Below are positions 15,742 through 24,891 of a stretch of DNA of 58,547 nt, in pieces. Position numbers and translations under genes: made by a program. This DNA is from an uncultured Campylobacterales bacterium (lineage in GTDB: Bacteria; Campylobacterota; Campylobacteria; Campylobacterales; Sulfurimonadaceae): the NCBI GenBank assembly GCA_903892995.1, contig CAITKP010000066.1, positions 1 through 58,547 of the forward strand. The letters are read 5' to 3'. The notes under the pieces are model-generated. The model saw only the letters and a program-made list of their open reading frames with translations. It was not told the DNA's origin and made no database searches. Position 1 is the first letter of the stretch; each line of letters starts with the position of its first letter.

Positions 15742-17267
15742 CTATTTGCCTCTAAAAGATCTTTTGCAAAGAGTTTTGCTTCATTTGTAATATTTGTCCC
15801 GCTGATCATTCTTGCGATCTCATCTACTCTTTCATCAAAATTTAATGCCCTAACAAAGCTCTCTGCACCATTTTTATGAACTAAAAAATGTTGATCTCCC
15901 ATTGAAGTGAGTTGTGGCTGGTGTGAGATAACAAATATTTGAAATTTTTTAGAAAGATGGCGCAATACTTTTGCCACGCTCATTGATTCTTCACCACTAA
16001 GATTTGCATCGATCTCATCAAGCATCAAAACGCCGCCACTCTCTTGAGCTATCTCCGATTTTATCGCTAAAATGGCTAAACGAAGGCGATTAAACTCTCC
16101 AGTACTTACTTTTTCTAATGGTGTTTCACTCAAGACAATCTCTAGCAAATCTTGCCCAAAACTTCCAAGTGGTATCTGTTTGAGCTCAATGCCAACCTCT
16201 CTTAAATAGAGTTGTTTTATATATGTGTTGAGATCTTTTGTAAAATCTTTTAGTGCCTTTGATCTTAATTCACTCATCGCATTTGCATCATTGCTTATGC
16301 TTACATGTAAGCGTTTTTTCTCCTCTTCAAGATCATCTTTTGTAATTTCAATATTGTTATAATGCTCTAGTTCTTGGAGTTTATTCTCTTTATAAACAAG
16401 CGCCTCTTCAATACTTCCATACCTTCGCTTAAGAGATGAAAGCGCTTCAATACGGTTTAAAACCTCCTCTACATCAACTTCATCAAGATTGTTTAGTTTC
16501 TGTGTTGCTTCATCAAGGTGCGCACGCAGTTCATTGAGGGCATCATCAAAAAATGCACTCTCTATTTCAAGTGCTTCAAGTGCGTTTGAAACAGCGTATT
16601 CATACTCAAATATCTTCTGTGCCTCAGCAATTTTTTTTGATGATTTTTCTTTTTTAGAGAGCTCTTTTTTGATCTCTAAAAGGGCTTCATCTTCGCCGAT
16701 CTTTGGGTTGATATCATCAATTTTTTGTATTTCAAATGTAGCAAACTCTTTGAGTTCTACGATTCTTTTTTGCTCATCTTCGATCTCTTTGAGCTTTTTA
16801 CTGACTTCACTGTAATGAATAAAATCTTTATGAAATCTCTCTTTGAGTATTTTTATCTCTTTTGATTTTATCCTGCTATCTAAAAGTTCTAGGAGGTTTT
16901 TATTTTCAAAATCACTGTAATCACGCAGGCTAAGATGGCGGATATAACTGCTGCTTAAAAGCTTCATATCTTTTTTTGAAATCGCTTGATTGTTGATAAA
17001 AAAGCGAACTTTTTCCTTTTTTATCTGTCTAAAAACATTAATATCTTCATTTTCTATACCAAAATCATCTCCTAAGATATTCCAGTTTATTTGAGATTCA
17101 CAAAGTGCTGCCCCGCCATCACTAAGCCCAAAAGTAGAGAGTATAGAATCCATCAAAACAGATTTTCCGCTCCCACTTGGCCCGCTAAAGACAACAAGCC
17201 CTTTTTCAAGATTAAGTTCAATATTTTTAAAACTCAAATGATCTTTTAGATAAAAACGCTCAATCAT
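15729..17267 (-). CDS. recN: DNA repair ATPase RecN
   Basis: An SMC-like ATPase acting in double-strand break repair. Walker A is GPSGSGKS at 29-36. Long coiled coils occupy about 150-370. The ABC signature is STGEFNRLRLAI and Walker B is VLMLDEID, followed by NLSGEE and the ISHQPQ switch histidine. At 512 residues it is a little shorter than the usual 550, which is common in this phylum. A palindrome codes Leu-His-Val in the second coiled coil. It follows nadK with 3 bp between. Confidence 0.93.
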   Translation of the reverse strand: MIERFYLKDHLSFKNIELNLEKGLVVFSGPSGSGKSVLMDSILSTFGLSDGGAALCESQINWNILGDDFGIENEDINVFRQIKKEKVRFFINNQAISKKDMKLLSSSYIRHLSLRDYSDFENKNLLELLDSRIKSKEIKILKERFHKDFIHYSEVSKKLKEIEDEQKRIVELKEFATFEIQKIDDINPKIGEDEALLEIKKELSKKEKSSKKIAEAQKIFEYEYAVSNALEALEIESAFFDDALNELRAHLDEATQKLNNLDEVDVEEVLNRIEALSSLKRRYGSIEEALVYKENKLQELEHYNNIEITKDDLEEEKKRLHVSISNDANAMSELRSKALKDFTKDLNTYIKQLYLREVGIELKQIPLGSFGQDLLEIVLSETPLEKVSTGEFNRLRLAILAIKSEIAQESGGVLMLDEIDANLSGEESMSVAKVLRHLSKKFQIFVISHQPQLTSMGDQHFLVHKNGAESFVRALNFDERVDEIARMISGTNITNEAKLFAKDLLEANRCVL

Positions 17268-17270
17268 TTT

Positions 17271-18125
17271 TTACTCTCCCCAGCTTAGCTTCTCTTTGAG
17301 TACATCAAAGTAGTTAAACTCTTTTTTATGGATCAATCTTGCTGGATGTTTTGCAAGATTGATGCTGATCGTATCCCCATTTCCAAACTCATGCATATCC
17401 TGTCCATCGACAATTAAAAGAGCTGACTTATCTGGTGTTTTCATATCTATAGAAAAATGCCCTGGGAGCACAACAGGTCTTTGTGTAAGCGAGTGCGGGC
17501 ATATCGGAGTAAGAGAAAAAACATTTGTCAAAGGAAATAAAACAGGCCCGCCAGCTGAGAGATTGTAGGCTGTTGATCCCGTTGGAGTAGAGACAATAAC
17601 ACCATCACCATAGTAAGTATTAAAGGCTCTATCATCTACCAAAGTCTCTATGCGTATCATTTTTGAGATAGAAGGACGCGTTAAAACGATGTCATTAAAA
17701 GCATAAATAGTATCAGTAGAATATTTTGTCTTGATCGTCGCCTCAAGAACAGCCCTTTCATCGATACGAAACTCACCACTTTTTAAAAGCTTGACAAACT
17801 CCTGCATCTCATCTAAAGAAAGATCTGCTAAAAATCCAAGTTTTCCTGCATGCACGCCCAAAACTGGAAGCTGATATTTATAAGAACGTCTCACAACTGA
17901 GATAAGTGTGCCATCACCTCCGATGCTTACTAAAATATCGCATTTTTGGCAAAGCAGTTCAAACTCTTGCCCCATAACATCGATCATTCCGCCGCTGATA
18001 CTATCAATAAATACTTCAATATCATAAGCTTCAAAAAGATTTTTCAACTCATAAAAAACATCTTTAAGTTCTGGTGTTGAGGGTCTTAAAATAATGCCTA
18101 CTTTTTTTATAGTTAATGTGTTCAT
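17271..18125 (-). CDS. nadK: NAD kinase
   Basis: Makes NADP from NAD and ATP. The catalytic GGDGT motif is at residues 69-73, NDIVL follows near 145, and the family signature TGSTAYNLSAGGP lies near 180-192. Length 284 is normal. It leads the nadK-recN-small gene-tatD series, with a TATAAT promoter 30 bases upstream of the ATG and no sign of another gene between it and tex. Confidence 0.95.
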   Translation of the reverse strand: MNTLTIKKVGIILRPSTPELKDVFYELKNLFEAYDIEVFIDSISGGMIDVMGQEFELLCQKCDILVSIGGDGTLISVVRRSYKYQLPVLGVHAGKLGFLADLSLDEMQEFVKLLKSGEFRIDERAVLEATIKTKYSTDTIYAFNDIVLTRPSISKMIRIETLVDDRAFNTYYGDGVIVSTPTGSTAYNLSAGGPVLFPLTNVFSLTPICPHSLTQRPVVLPGHFSIDMKTPDKSALLIVDGQDMHEFGNGDTISINLAKHPARLIHKKEFNYFDVLKEKLSWGE

Positions 18126-18154
18126 ATCAAACTCTTTATGGCTATTTTGTGGTA

Positions 18155-18160
18155 ATTATA
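18155..18160 (-). promoter_or_regulatory. promoter -10 box for nadK operon
   Basis: TATAAT on the minus strand, 30 bases before the nadK start, in the only sizeable gap (82 bp) between tex and nadK. A -35 element is not evident, as is usual for sigma-70 promoters of this phylum. Confidence 0.6.
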
Positions 18161-18207
18161 TCTTATTCATTTTACTAAAAACTTATTATGACAATTTGCT
18201 ATATTTT

Positions 18208-20307
18208 TCATTTTTTTAGACTCAAACTCACTTTTCCTTTTTCTCTATCAATACTAATTACTTCTATATTTGGTAAATATTCATTTAAACTTAGCACTTC
18301 TAGCGGGTGAGAAACTCTTTTTTCACTCATTTTTGAGATATGAATCATTCCATCATTTTTTAAACCGATATCCACAAATGCACCAAAATCTGTGATGTTT
18401 CGCACAACGCCTGAAACAAAACTCCCCTCTTGAAGCATAGACAAATCTGTCAAACCACTTTTAAAAGCGATTTGTGGTAGCTCTTCACGCGGGTCAAACC
18501 CTGGTTTTTTGAGCTCAAAAATGATATCTTTGAGTGTTTCTTTGCCTACATGTAAGCTTTGTGAGAGCGTTTGGATCTCTACAGTATTTAAATCCATTTT
18601 GCTTAGTTTTTGGGCTACTGCGTAACTTTCAGGATGGATCCCACTGTTTTCCAAAGGATTTTTTGCATCTTTTATACGGATAAATCCTGCAGCTTGTTCA
18701 TACGCTTTTTTTCCTAAACCCTTTACATGTAAGAGTTCAGATTTTGTTTTGAAGTTACCCTTTTCTTCTCTATAAGCGATGATGTTTTTAGCGAGTTTTT
18801 CCCCAATTCCTGCGACATGTGCGAGCAGTGATGCCGAAGCTGAGTTGATATCGACACCCACTTTATTTACGAGATCCACGGTGACATCATAGAGTTTTTT
18901 CTCTAAGAGTTTTTGATCCACATCATGCTGATATTGTCCGATGCCTAAAGATTTTGGATCTATCTTGACAAGCGCTGCCATAGGATCACTCAGTCGTCCT
19001 GCAATAGAGATCGCACCGCGAATAGTGACATCTAAGTTTGGATACTCTTCTGAGGCGATTTTGGAAGCACTATACACCGAAGCTCCCGCTTCTGAAACAA
19101 TAGTGTAGTTTAGTTTTTCATCTATCTCGCCATTGAGTCGTGCAAAAAACTCTTCAGTCTCACGCGAAGCTGTTCCATTGCCGATGGCGACGGCTTTAAT
19201 ATTGTATTTTTTAACAAGTTCCAAAACTTTTCTTTTTGAGTTTTCATAATCTTTTTTAGGCTCTGTCGGATAGATCACTGATGAATCCAAATAGTTTCCA
19301 TTTTCATCTAAAACAGCTAGTTTGCATCCGCTTACAAACGCAGGATCAACACCTAAAATCACGCGTTTACTTACAGGTGGCGTGATGAGAAGCTGAGAGA
19401 GATTTTTTCCAAAGGTGCTGATGGCTTGAAAGTCTGCTTTTTCTTTGAGTTCTGCATGGATTTCGCGCTCGATTGAGGGAAGTAAAAGACGTTTGAGCCC
19501 ATCTTTGTAGGCTTCAAAAAGCCTTAGATGTAAGTCAGAAGCGTTGCGAGGAATCTTATAGTTTTTGATATTTTGCTCGATTCTCTCAATATCAATACTT
19601 ATCTTGACACTGAGCTCTTTTTCATTGACTCCGCGCATCAAAGCCAAATAGCGGTGCGAAGGGATATATGCCACTTTTTCGCTTTTGTCTATGAAGTGTG
19701 CGAACACCCCTTTTTCATTGAAATTTTTCGCTTTTTTTATCTCTAGTGTGCCATAACGTGCCATCATATTTCGCAGCGCTTCTCGCTCTTTTGCATCATT
19801 TGCATAACGCTCAGCTAGGATATCGCAAGCTCCTTGGATCACCTCATCGACACTCTTCATAGAGCCTTTTATAAAAGTTTTTGCAATTTTTAGAAATTCT
19901 GCATGAGAAATTTTTGCACTTTGTAAAATGTTCGCAAGCGGTTCAAGTCCATTTGCAATCGCAACACTTGCACGAGAGCTTTTTTTCTCTTTATATGGAC
20001 GGTAAATATCCTCTAAAACTCTCATATTTTGCGCTTCTGTGATGGCTTGGAGTATCTGGGGAGTCAGTGTGGCTCTCTCGGTGATGAGACGTTTAATATC
20101 CTCTTTGCGCTCTAAGAGTTTTTTTGTACTGCTGTATAGCTCTTCAAAAGATCGAAGTGCCTCATCATCGGCTCCGCCTGTAAGCTCTTTTCGGTAACGG
20201 GCGATAAAAGGAATCGTAGCCCCCTCATCTAAAAGTTTTAAGATGTTAGTGATAATCTGAGATTTTAAACCTGTTTTTTCTTCGAGAAGTTCTACTATAT
20301 TTTGCAT
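18208..20307 (-). CDS. tex: Tex-family transcription/RNA-binding protein with S1 domain
   Basis: A 699-residue Tex protein, the bacterial relative of Spt6. In order: the N-terminal helical domain with FIARYRKELTGG, a YqgF-like RNase H fold (ILGVDPAFVSGCKLAV), helix-hairpin-helix motifs (LLAHVAGIGEKLAKNI and LLHVKGLGKKAYEQ), and a C-terminal S1 domain (VVRNITDFGAFVDIGL to GMIHISKMSE). It binds RNA/DNA and influences transcription and stress resistance. Two palindromes fall inside, one of them coding LHVK in the second HhH motif. It stands as a single-gene unit with its own promoter. Confidence 0.93.
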   Translation of the reverse strand: MQNIVELLEEKTGLKSQIITNILKLLDEGATIPFIARYRKELTGGADDEALRSFEELYSSTKKLLERKEDIKRLITERATLTPQILQAITEAQNMRVLEDIYRPYKEKKSSRASVAIANGLEPLANILQSAKISHAEFLKIAKTFIKGSMKSVDEVIQGACDILAERYANDAKEREALRNMMARYGTLEIKKAKNFNEKGVFAHFIDKSEKVAYIPSHRYLALMRGVNEKELSVKISIDIERIEQNIKNYKIPRNASDLHLRLFEAYKDGLKRLLLPSIEREIHAELKEKADFQAISTFGKNLSQLLITPPVSKRVILGVDPAFVSGCKLAVLDENGNYLDSSVIYPTEPKKDYENSKRKVLELVKKYNIKAVAIGNGTASRETEEFFARLNGEIDEKLNYTIVSEAGASVYSASKIASEEYPNLDVTIRGAISIAGRLSDPMAALVKIDPKSLGIGQYQHDVDQKLLEKKLYDVTVDLVNKVGVDINSASASLLAHVAGIGEKLAKNIIAYREEKGNFKTKSELLHVKGLGKKAYEQAAGFIRIKDAKNPLENSGIHPESYAVAQKLSKMDLNTVEIQTLSQSLHVGKETLKDIIFELKKPGFDPREELPQIAFKSGLTDLSMLQEGSFVSGVVRNITDFGAFVDIGLKNDGMIHISKMSEKRVSHPLEVLSLNEYLPNIEVISIDREKGKVSLSLKK

Positions 20308-20334
20308 GCTAATCTTTTTTGGAAATTTTTGTGA

Positions 20335-20340
20335 ATTATA
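20335..20340 (-). promoter_or_regulatory. promoter -10 box for tex
   Basis: TATAAT on the minus strand 28 bases before the tex ATG, in the intergenic region shared with the divergent modA promoter. Confidence 0.55.
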
Positions 20341-20404
20341 CTCAGAGAATCAAAACAAAAAACATTCACTTACATTTTCGTACAAAAATTTAAGCTTTTT
20401 TTTC

Positions 20405-20438
20405 TATAATTTCGTTGTATCTTACAAAACATAACAAA
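20405..20438 (+). promoter_or_regulatory. mod operon promoter with overlapping ModE-like operator
   Basis: TATAAT at 20405-20410 is followed at once by the dyad CGTTGTAT (20413-20420) - 8 bases - ACATAACA (20429-20436). This fits the ModE operator form CGTTATAT-N(6-8)-ATATAACG known from E. coli, in which molybdate-bound ModE blocks the mod promoter. The dyad would cover the transcription start. A further half-site, CGTTATGT, stands at 20489-20496 just before modA. No modE gene is in the window. The match is by eye and the regulator is inferred. Confidence 0.6.
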
Positions 20439-20519
20439 ATGTCGCTTCTTTTCTTGGAATAAAATCTGCAAAGATTCATTTTGTGTTTCGTTATGTCATA
20501 AAATAATTAAAGGTCTCAC

Positions 20520-21269
20520 ATGAAGTTACTTAAACTTTCTCTCGTTTCTTTCGTTTTAGCATCATCACTCAGTGCTCAAACTATTACAGTTGCCGCTGCG
20601 GCTAACCTAAAATATGCTATTACAGATATTGCAAAAGCGTTCACCGCACAAACTGGCATAGATGTCAAAATCATTACAGGAGCTTCTGGAAAACTCACAC
20701 AGCAGATTATGAGCGGTGCTCCCTATGATGCATTTTTATCTGCTGATGTTGAATTTCCTGCCAAACTTGCAAAAGGTGGTTACACAACAACACCATCACA
20801 AGTTTATGCCTATGGCTCACTTGTTCTTTGGAGTGATACTGGTGCAAATCTTTCAAAAGGTGTTGAGGGTTTGAGTGACCCAGCAATCAAAAAAGTGGCT
20901 ATTGCAAATCCAAAAACAGCACCTTATGGTCTTGAAGCTGTGAATGCTATGCGTTTTTATAAAGTTGATATCGCGCCAAAAATTGTAACAGCAGAGTCTA
21001 TCTCTCAAGCTGCAACATATGTAACGACAAAAGCGGTTGATGTAGGATTTTTAGCGAAATCTATCGTTCTCTCACCTGAGATGAAAAATGTAGGAAGATG
21101 GGTAGAAGTTGATCCAAAATCACACAACATTATCGATCAAGCGATGGTAGGTCTTAAAAATGGAACTCCAGAAAATCAGATCGCAGCAAAAAGATTTTTA
21201 AAATTTATCTCTTCTCCAAAAGCAGTTGAGATCCTAAGGGCAAGCGGTTACACTTTACCAAAACTATAA
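20520..21269 (+). CDS. modA: molybdate-binding periplasmic protein ModA
   Basis: A 249-residue solute-binding protein for molybdate or tungstate. Residues 1-19 are a signal peptide (SLSAQ cut). The mature start TITVAAAANLKYAITDIAKAF and ITGASGKLTQQIMSGAPYDAFLSAD are the ModA signatures; the serines and backbone around these loops hold the oxyanion. PKTAPYGLEA is the third binding loop. It opens the operon and is followed 28 bp later by the porin gene. The ModE-like operator upstream suggests repression when molybdate is plentiful. Confidence 0.95.
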   Translation: MKLLKLSLVSFVLASSLSAQTITVAAAANLKYAITDIAKAFTAQTGIDVKIITGASGKLTQQIMSGAPYDAFLSADVEFPAKLAKGGYTTTPSQVYAYGSLVLWSDTGANLSKGVEGLSDPAIKKVAIANPKTAPYGLEAVNAMRFYKVDIAPKIVTAESISQAATYVTTKAVDVGFLAKSIVLSPEMKNVGRWVEVDPKSHNIIDQAMVGLKNGTPENQIAAKRFLKFISSPKAVEILRASGYTLPKL

Positions 21270-21297
21270 AATAAAACAACAAAAGGAAAAATAGAAA

Positions 21298-22872
21298 ATG
21301 ACAAAATTAAGTTTAGCGACAGCACTCATTTTGGGAACTGCGGTATTTGCACAAGCTGCAGATGATCTTGCAAGCGCGTTTAAAGAGGGAAAATTAGAGG
21401 GACGTATTCGTATTAACTCTATCAACACGGATTGGAATAAAAATTCTGATTGGGATAAAAATGGTGCAAAACCAGATGGCGATAGCAAAGGAATGGCAGT
21501 TGGTGGTAGCTTAATCTACCAAACTGCTCCACTCTATGGTATCAGTGCGGGTGTTGGATTTTATACAACTCAGTCTTTAGGTGTATTTACAGATGATGCA
21601 GAAGATGCTGGAAGTAGCACCAATACTACAAAAGGTACTAAAGCAACAACAGGTGCAGATCTTTTTGCTCGTGGACCGGGGGCAAAAGCTAGTTGGAGTG
21701 AGGGATATAGTGTTTTAGCACAATCTTACCTTCAATATGAGATTGCAAAAAGTAAGATCAAGGGTGGTCGTTTCTTAATGACCAATCCATGGATCAATCC
21801 AAATGATACAAAAATGATTCCAATTGCGGTTGAGGGTGCTAGTTTTGTATCAAATGATATTAAAAACACAACTATCCAACTTGATTTAGCAAGTAAAATC
21901 AAAGAACGTGGTATGACTTACTTTGGAAATATGGCAGATACTGGCGATACTCCAGATGCAATTAAAAACTATTATCGTACGCATTATACAGCGACTGTAA
22001 ATGCTTCAAATGTCCTAGGAGTTGGACAAACTACAATAGGTAATGGCTATGGTTCAGGCGGTGAAGCTCCAGGTGTTGCAGTTCTTGGTGTGACAAATAA
22101 ATCAATCAATGCCCTTGAACTTCAAGCATGGTTTATGGAGTGGCAAGATATCGTCAATCAAGGACGTATCGAAGCAAACTATGCACTTCCTGCAGGTGAT
22201 GTAATCCTCTCATTCGGTGCACGTTATATGCAACAATGGGATACTGGCGCAGGTGATATTATAATGCCAAAAGATGGAGATAATTATAGTAAACTTGGAG
22301 TAACTAACACTGCCCCAACTGGAACAAGTGCTATTGCAGTAAGTAAAAAAGGCGATAACAACAATAAAGTAGATACAAACCTTTATGCACTCCGTGCTGC
22401 AGCGACTTATGGAGCTGCAAAATTAATGCTTGCCTATTCTCACACAGATAAAGGTGGAGATATTATAGCTCCATGGCGTGGATTTCCAACAGATGGCTAT
22501 ACAAGATCGATGACACAAACAGACTGGAATGCAAATACTTCAGCATATAAAGTTCAACTTGATTATGATCTCAATCAATATATTTCAGGGTTGACTACAG
22601 TTCTTAGTTACTCATTTTATGACCGTGATACATCGAAAATTGGCTATGCATCACAAACAGATCGCTATTATGGAAATGGTGACACAAACCAATACAATGC
22701 AGACGTGATCTATAAAGTTCCAGCAGTTAAAAACCTAGAACTTAAAGCGCGTTATATGGTTCAACAAAATCAAGTTGTTTCAAATCTTTATGCTGCCAAT
22801 AGTGCTTCCCAAGGTTTCAGCAACGACACTTCAAACCACGAGTTACGTTTAGAAGCTAACTACAGATTCTAA
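21298..22872 (+). CDS. outer-membrane porin, OprD/Campylobacter-type, within the mod operon
   Basis: A 524-residue outer-membrane protein. A signal peptide (about 1-20, ending AQA) is followed by DDLASAFKEGKLEGRIRINSI, the typical first strand of epsilonproteobacterial OprD-like porins, then alternating beta-strand patterns, and a C-terminal strand ending in phenylalanine (LEANYRF), the signal for outer-membrane assembly. It lies between modA and modD with the same orientation and an AAGGAAAAA ribosome site, so it is probably expressed with the molybdate transporter. A role as oxyanion channel is an inference from position; sequence alone shows only the porin type. Confidence 0.85.
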   Translation: MTKLSLATALILGTAVFAQAADDLASAFKEGKLEGRIRINSINTDWNKNSDWDKNGAKPDGDSKGMAVGGSLIYQTAPLYGISAGVGFYTTQSLGVFTDDAEDAGSSTNTTKGTKATTGADLFARGPGAKASWSEGYSVLAQSYLQYEIAKSKIKGGRFLMTNPWINPNDTKMIPIAVEGASFVSNDIKNTTIQLDLASKIKERGMTYFGNMADTGDTPDAIKNYYRTHYTATVNASNVLGVGQTTIGNGYGSGGEAPGVAVLGVTNKSINALELQAWFMEWQDIVNQGRIEANYALPAGDVILSFGARYMQQWDTGAGDIIMPKDGDNYSKLGVTNTAPTGTSAIAVSKKGDNNNKVDTNLYALRAAATYGAAKLMLAYSHTDKGGDIIAPWRGFPTDGYTRSMTQTDWNANTSAYKVQLDYDLNQYISGLTTVLSYSFYDRDTSKIGYASQTDRYYGNGDTNQYNADVIYKVPAVKNLELKARYMVQQNQVVSNLYAANSASQGFSNDTSNHELRLEANYRF

Positions 22873-22906
22873 TACCTTTGTCCCTTTTGGGGGCAATACA
22901 AAAATG

Positions 22907-22943
22907 GCTTACATGTAAGGCTTTTAAAGCTCTACATGTAAGC
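22907..22943. repeat. paired TTACATGTAA palindromes forming a long hairpin
   Basis: Copies at 22909-22918 and, with one base change, 22933-22941 flank a TTTTAAA centre. The whole segment from GGCTTACATGTAAGG to CTACATGTAAGCT is an imperfect palindrome of about 37 bp. In mRNA it could fold into a stem of about 17 pairs or two small hairpins. It separates the porin gene from modD, so it may lower downstream expression or protect the porin mRNA. Confidence 0.75.
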
Positions 22944-22977
22944 TATTTCAACGAAAAATCCATATAAAAAAAGAATT

Positions 22978-23826
22978 ATGATATTACTCAACGATAACGA
23001 ATTACAAAACCTTTTACATGAAGATGTCCCCTTTGGTGATCTGACAACAAGCTCTTTTGGCATCGACAAATGCCATGCAAAAATGAACTTTTCTACAAGA
23101 GAAGAACCTTTGATACTCTCTTGCACCGAAGAAGCGGTGAGACTATGTAAAATCTATGGTTTAGATATCGTTAAAACAGTTGCTTCAGGGACTCTCATTG
23201 AGCCAAAAACTATTTTTTTAGAGGTGCAAGGAGAAGCAGGAACGATCCATCGCTTATGGAAAACGATCCAAAATCTTCTTGATTATGCCAGTGGTGTAGC
23301 GACTTATACCCATAGCCTTTGCACAATAGCACAATCAGTCAATCCAGAAATTGTCATTGCAACAACACGCAAAACGATCCCTTTTACTAAAAAAATCGCC
23401 ATCAAATCTGTAGAATCAGGTGGGGGAATCGCTCATCGTTTGGGAGTTTCAGAATCGATATTGGTATTTGGATATCATCGTGTATTTTTTTCTACAGATG
23501 AACTCTTTGCTCAAGCTTTTGTAAAAGTAAAAAGATCCAATCCTGAGAAAAAGATCGTAGTTGAGGTTGAAAATCTTGAAGAAGCGCTGCAGTTTGCATC
23601 CCTTGGCGCAGATATATTGCAATTGGAAAAATTTTCTATCAAAGAGTTAAGTAAAAGTGTACTAATCTTACGAGCGAAATATCCCCATATTTTACTTATG
23701 GCAACAGGTGGCATTGTGCTCTCAAATATCAAAGAGTATGTCTCAACGGGGGTCGAAGTGATTGTCACAACATCACCATACAATGCAAAACCAGCAAATA
23801 TTAAAGTAAGGATTGAATCTCTATGA
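22978..23826 (+). CDS. modD: ModD, quinolinate phosphoribosyltransferase-like protein
   Basis: A 282-residue relative of nicotinate-nucleotide pyrophosphorylase (NadC). Family traits visible: LLHEDVPFGDLTT near the N-terminus, the RLWKTIQNLLDYASGVAT helix, TTRKTIPFTKKIAIKSVESGGGIAHR carrying the phosphate- and base-binding residues, and VEVENLEEAL. ModD proteins occur almost only in molybdate operons, but their reaction is not established; the NadC-like fold suggests a phosphoribosyl transfer. It overlaps the TOBE gene by 4 bp (ATGA). Confidence 0.85.
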   Translation: MILLNDNELQNLLHEDVPFGDLTTSSFGIDKCHAKMNFSTREEPLILSCTEEAVRLCKIYGLDIVKTVASGTLIEPKTIFLEVQGEAGTIHRLWKTIQNLLDYASGVATYTHSLCTIAQSVNPEIVIATTRKTIPFTKKIAIKSVESGGGIAHRLGVSESILVFGYHRVFFSTDELFAQAFVKVKRSNPEKKIVVEVENLEEALQFASLGADILQLEKFSIKELSKSVLILRAKYPHILLMATGGIVLSNIKEYVSTGVEVIVTTSPYNAKPANIKVRIESL

Positions 23827-24230
23827 ATGTTTTACCTGCGACTATAAAATCAATTATCTCTTCGCAAGAGCTTTCCTGTGTAAATGTACAAATTGGCACA
23901 GATGAATTTCACCTTTTTTTAGTTGAAATTTTAGATGAAAAACGTTTTTTAAACAAAAATGTAAAAATCACATTTAAAGAAACAGAACTGATTTTACTAC
24001 AAGCAAAAGCCGCGCCCTCTAGTGCAAATAGTGCAACAGCTGTGATAGAAAAGATCGAATATGGTAGAGTTTTAGCCCAAGTTACTCTTATATATAAAAC
24101 AATGCCACTAACAACACTTGTAGCAACACCCCTCTTTGAACGCTTACATGTAAAAGAAGGTGACTCTGTTACTTGGATGGTACAACCAAGCGAAATCTCT
24201 CTTTTATGGAGCACGACATATGGAATCTGA
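23823..24230 (+). CDS. double TOBE (Mop-like) molybdate-binding protein
   Basis: A 135-residue soluble protein made of two about 65-residue units. The second unit (NSATAVIEKIEYGRVLAQVTLIYK to LHVKEGDSVTWMVQPSEISLL) is a clear TOBE/Mop domain; the first (LPATIKSIISSQELSCVNVQIG) is a more degenerate one. Mop-type proteins bind molybdate at subunit interfaces and store or sense it. No helix-turn-helix is present, so it is not a ModE regulator. It is coupled to modD (4-bp overlap) and modB (11-bp overlap). One palindrome codes the LHVK segment. Confidence 0.75.
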   Translation: MNVLPATIKSIISSQELSCVNVQIGTDEFHLFLVEILDEKRFLNKNVKITFKETELILLQAKAAPSSANSATAVIEKIEYGRVLAQVTLIYKTMPLTTLVATPLFERLHVKEGDSVTWMVQPSEISLLWSTTYGI

Positions 24231-24891
24231 ATTTTTATCAACAATTGCGCTGACCTTTAAACTCGCTTCCATCACAACAGTTATTCTTTTATTCATCGCA
24301 ATTCCCCTCGCCTCTTTTTTAGTTTTTTCAAAGATGCGGTTTAAAAGTATTATCGAAGCTATCGTTTCAATGCCGCTTGTGCTGCCTCCATCGGTTTTAG
24401 GGTTTTATCTTCTTATCGCCTTTACTCCATCTTCGGCAATTGGAAGTTTTTTAGGGGATCATGGGATTCACCTTGCTTTTAGTTTTAATGGTTTAGTCGT
24501 TGGCTCGGTACTTTTTAGCCTTCCTTTTATGGTGCACCCTATCCAATCCGCACTCTCACAAGTCCCACCCTCAATCTTTGAAGCGGCCTATACTTTAGGA
24601 AAATCAAAACTCACAACAATGCTTCGAGTGATCCTTCCAACTATCCGACATGGAGTTATCTCTGGAATCGTGCTTGCCTTTGCCCACACTGTTGGAGAGT
24701 TTGGTGTGATACTTATGATAGGTGGAAATATCCCAGGAGAAACACGCGTCGCTTCCATCGCCATCTATGATGAGGTTGAATCGCTCAACTATGATGTCGC
24801 GCATCAATATGCACTTACGCTTTTTGTTGTGACTTTTGCAATCTTACTGCTTGTCTATACACTCAATAAAAAATCATTAGGAGCAAGGTAA
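24220..24891 (+). CDS. modB: molybdate ABC transporter permease ModB
   Basis: A 223-residue inner-membrane permease with about five helices. The EAA loop for contact with ModC reads EAAYTLGKSKLTTMLRVILP, followed by AFAHTVGEFGVILMIGGNIPGETR, a ModB hallmark. I start it at the ATG at 24220 (MESEFLSTIAL); the frame stays open upstream but that part overlaps the TOBE gene and lacks family similarity. Its stop shares one base with the modC start. Confidence 0.94.
   Translation: MESEFLSTIALTFKLASITTVILLFIAIPLASFLVFSKMRFKSIIEAIVSMPLVLPPSVLGFYLLIAFTPSSAIGSFLGDHGIHLAFSFNGLVVGSVLFSLPFMVHPIQSALSQVPPSIFEAAYTLGKSKLTTMLRVILPTIRHGVISGIVLAFAHTVGEFGVILMIGGNIPGETRVASIAIYDEVESLNYDVAHQYALTLFVVTFAILLLVYTLNKKSLGAR

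Noticed and set aside
24160-24219. 20-residue N-terminal extension of modB
   Set aside because: It runs inside the TOBE gene, lacks a membrane helix or ribosome site, and the ATG at 24220 gives a normal ModB start.
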